From: Cupriavidus taiwanensis
GTDB lineage: Bacteria; Pseudomonadota; Gammaproteobacteria; Burkholderiales; Burkholderiaceae
NCBI RefSeq assembly: GCF_900250115.1
Contig: NZ_LT984804.1
Location: forward strand, 1,193,301 to 1,257,300
Reading direction: 5' to 3'
Length of the DNA: 64,000 nt
A program made the position numbers and the translations under genes. This document shows positions 62,601 through 64,000 of this stretch, one piece after another (position 1 is the first letter of the stretch; each line of letters opens with the position of its first letter). A model generated the notes under the pieces. The model worked only from the letters and a program-made list of their open reading frames with translations. It was not told where the DNA came from and did no database searches.

Positions 62601-64000
62601 ATGACCGCCGAGCTACCGAACCCAGATACCACTTTGCGCGCGATGCAGGCCATCGTCGGCGCCAACGCCTGCCGCAGCGGCGACGCCGACACGCAGGCCT
62701 ACGTCACTGACTACCGCGGCATCTATCGCGGGCGGGCCCAGGTGGTGGTGCTGCCAGCATCGACGGAAGAAGTCAGCCGCGTGCTGCAGTGGTGCCATGC
62801 GCAGCGCGTGCCAGTGGTGCCGCAGGGCGGCAATACCTCGCTGATGGGCGGCGCCGTGCCCGATGACAGCGGCACTGCCGTGGTCGTCAACCTGAGCCGC
62901 ATGAACCGCGTGCTGGCCATCGATCCCGTCAACGACACCATGACCGTGCAGGCCGGCGTCACGCTGAGCGCGGCTCGCAGCGCCGCCGAAGCGCAGCAGC
63001 GCCTGTTTCCGCTGCGTATTGGCTCGGAGGGCTCGTGCCAGATCGGCGGCAACCTGTCGACCAATGCCGGCGGCACGGCGGTGCTGCGCTACGGCAATAT
63101 GCGCGACCTGGTGCTGGGCCTCGAGGTGGTGCTGCCCGATGGCCGCATCTACTCGTCGCTGCGCGGCCTGCGCAAGGACAACACCGGCTACGACCTCAAG
63201 CAGCTGTTCGTCGGCGCGGAAGGCACGCTCGGCATCATTACCGGCGCCGTGCTCAAGCTGATGCCCCAGCCGCGCAGCAGCGCCGTGGCCTTCGTCGCGG
63301 TGCGGGACCCCGCCGCTGCCGTGGCCTTGCTCGGCGAAGCCAAGCGCCTGTCCGGCCAGGCCGTGACCGCATTCGAGCTGGTCTCGCGGCCCGCGCTGGA
63401 GCTCGTGCTGGAATACCTTGGCAATGTCGCGTCGCCGCTGCAGGACCGGCACGACTGGATGGTGCTGGTCGAACTGACTTCCGGCACCGACGCCGACAGC
63501 CTCAACGCGACGTTGATGGAGATCCTCGAATCCGGCTTCAGCCAGGGCTTGGTGCTGGACGCTGCCGTGGCCGCGAGCCTGTCGGATGCGCAGACCTTCT
63601 GGCGCATCCGCGAAGAGATCTCCGACGCGCAGACCCGCACCGGCGGCAGCATCAAGTGCGATGTCTCGGTGCCGCTGTCGCGCATCGCCGCGTTCGTGGA
63701 AGAGGCGTCGGCCCGGGTGCTCGAACTGGTGCCCGATGCGCGCATGGTGATCTACGGCCATATGGGCGACGGCAATGTGCATTTCAACCCGCTGCGGCCC
63801 AAGGACCAGCCCACCAGGGAATTCCTGGCGCAATGGTACGAGCGGGTCTCCGTGCTGGTCGACGGCATGGCCCACGCGGAGAACGGCTCGATCTCGGCGG
63901 AGCATGGCATCGGCGTGGCCAAGCGCGATGACCTGACGCGCTACAAGTCGCCGGTGGAGCTGGAACTGATGTGGCAGGTGAAGCAGGCGCTGGATCCGCT
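62601..64000 (+). CDS. GlcD/D-2-hydroxyacid dehydrogenase-type FAD oxidoreductase, 3' end outside window
   Basis: About 466 residues are visible from ATG 62601 to the window edge. It is an FAD-binding type 4 flavoenzyme: VPQGGNTSLMGGAVPDDSG and IGSEGSCQIGGNLSTNAGG are the flavin-binding segments, and YGHMGDGNVHFNP and ENGSISAEHGIG near the end contain metal and substrate residues. Relatives oxidise D-lactate, glycolate or D-2-hydroxyglutarate to the keto acid. In this operon it might oxidise a hydroxy acid such as glycerate or tartronate. Only the last few residues are probably missing. Confidence 0.9.
   Translation, partial: MTAELPNPDTTLRAMQAIVGANACRSGDADTQAYVTDYRGIYRGRAQVVVLPASTEEVSRVLQWCHAQRVPVVPQGGNTSLMGGAVPDDSGTAVVVNLSRMNRVLAIDPVNDTMTVQAGVTLSAARSAAEAQQRLFPLRIGSEGSCQIGGNLSTNAGGTAVLRYGNMRDLVLGLEVVLPDGRIYSSLRGLRKDNTGYDLKQLFVGAEGTLGIITGAVLKLMPQPRSSAVAFVAVRDPAAAVALLGEAKRLSGQAVTAFELVSRPALELVLEYLGNVASPLQDRHDWMVLVELTSGTDADSLNATLMEILESGFSQGLVLDAAVAASLSDAQTFWRIREEISDAQTRTGGSIKCDVSVPLSRIAAFVEEASARVLELVPDARMVIYGHMGDGNVHFNPLRPKDQPTREFLAQWYERVSVLVDGMAHAENGSISAEHGIGVAKRDDLTRYKSPVELELMWQVKQALDP

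Overview
High-GC proteobacterial chromosome segment, most like Cupriavidus/Ralstonia (Burkholderiales). The basis is the gene families present: a VgrG with a C-terminal TTR extension, a Bug-family periplasmic binding protein, phosphocholine-specific phospholipase C, a cyanide-insensitive bd oxidase, and many LysR/GntR/TetR regulators. No rRNA, tRNA, CRISPR array or insertion sequence was seen.

1-16.6 kb: the edge of a type VI secretion (T6SS) locus. On the minus strand are tssM (running off the window), a membrane protein with thiolase-fold motifs, a PAAR tip protein and an M15 peptidase. On the plus strand are a membrane protein, a long VgrG, a Tle5-like phospholipase D effector and two tandem lipoprotein immunity candidates that share an almost identical C-terminal half. 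16.9-31 kb: mostly housekeeping and accessory genes, namely an old-yellow enzyme, a VOC protein, a NarL-type two-component pair, a large lipoprotein, AraC-like and Crp-type regulators, an acyl-CoA ligase, an AGE-family epimerase and several small proteins.

32.1-35.3 kb: the most unusual region. A three-gene cassette occurs twice in tandem: an exported protein made of DP[FY]T[DE]GAR repeats (6 and 9 copies), a 33-residue membrane peptide and a TetR regulator. Each copy is preceded by a sigma70-like promoter whose 17-bp spacer holds a palindromic operator, then a short hairpin/T-tract, then a second operator. The two TetR proteins have the same recognition helix. I do not recognise this system; it is my leading candidate for something undescribed.

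35.3-44.4 kb: a minus-strand run of HAD phosphatase, M14 peptidase and alpha/beta hydrolase, a LysR regulator, a Tat-exported phospholipase C, a small lipoprotein, a phosphodiesterase/LamG lipoprotein and a GntR regulator. 44.6-51.3 kb: a plus-strand catabolic operon divergent from the GntR gene: class V aminotransferase, MFS transporter, amidase, second MFS transporter and a hydratase/FAH-like enzyme. Exact 10-bp boxes lie between the regulator and the operon. 51.3-53.9 kb: cyanide-insensitive oxidase genes cioA-cioB plus a DUF2474 protein. 54.3-56.5 kb: a TauE/SafE permease, a chromene-carboxylate isomerase-like protein and an SDR with Phe at the usual catalytic Tyr. 56.6-64 kb: a LysR regulator divergent from an aldarate (galactarate/glucarate type) operon: Bug binding protein, GarD-like dehydratase, semialdehyde dehydrogenase, GarL-like aldolase and a GlcD-like flavoenzyme cut by the window end.
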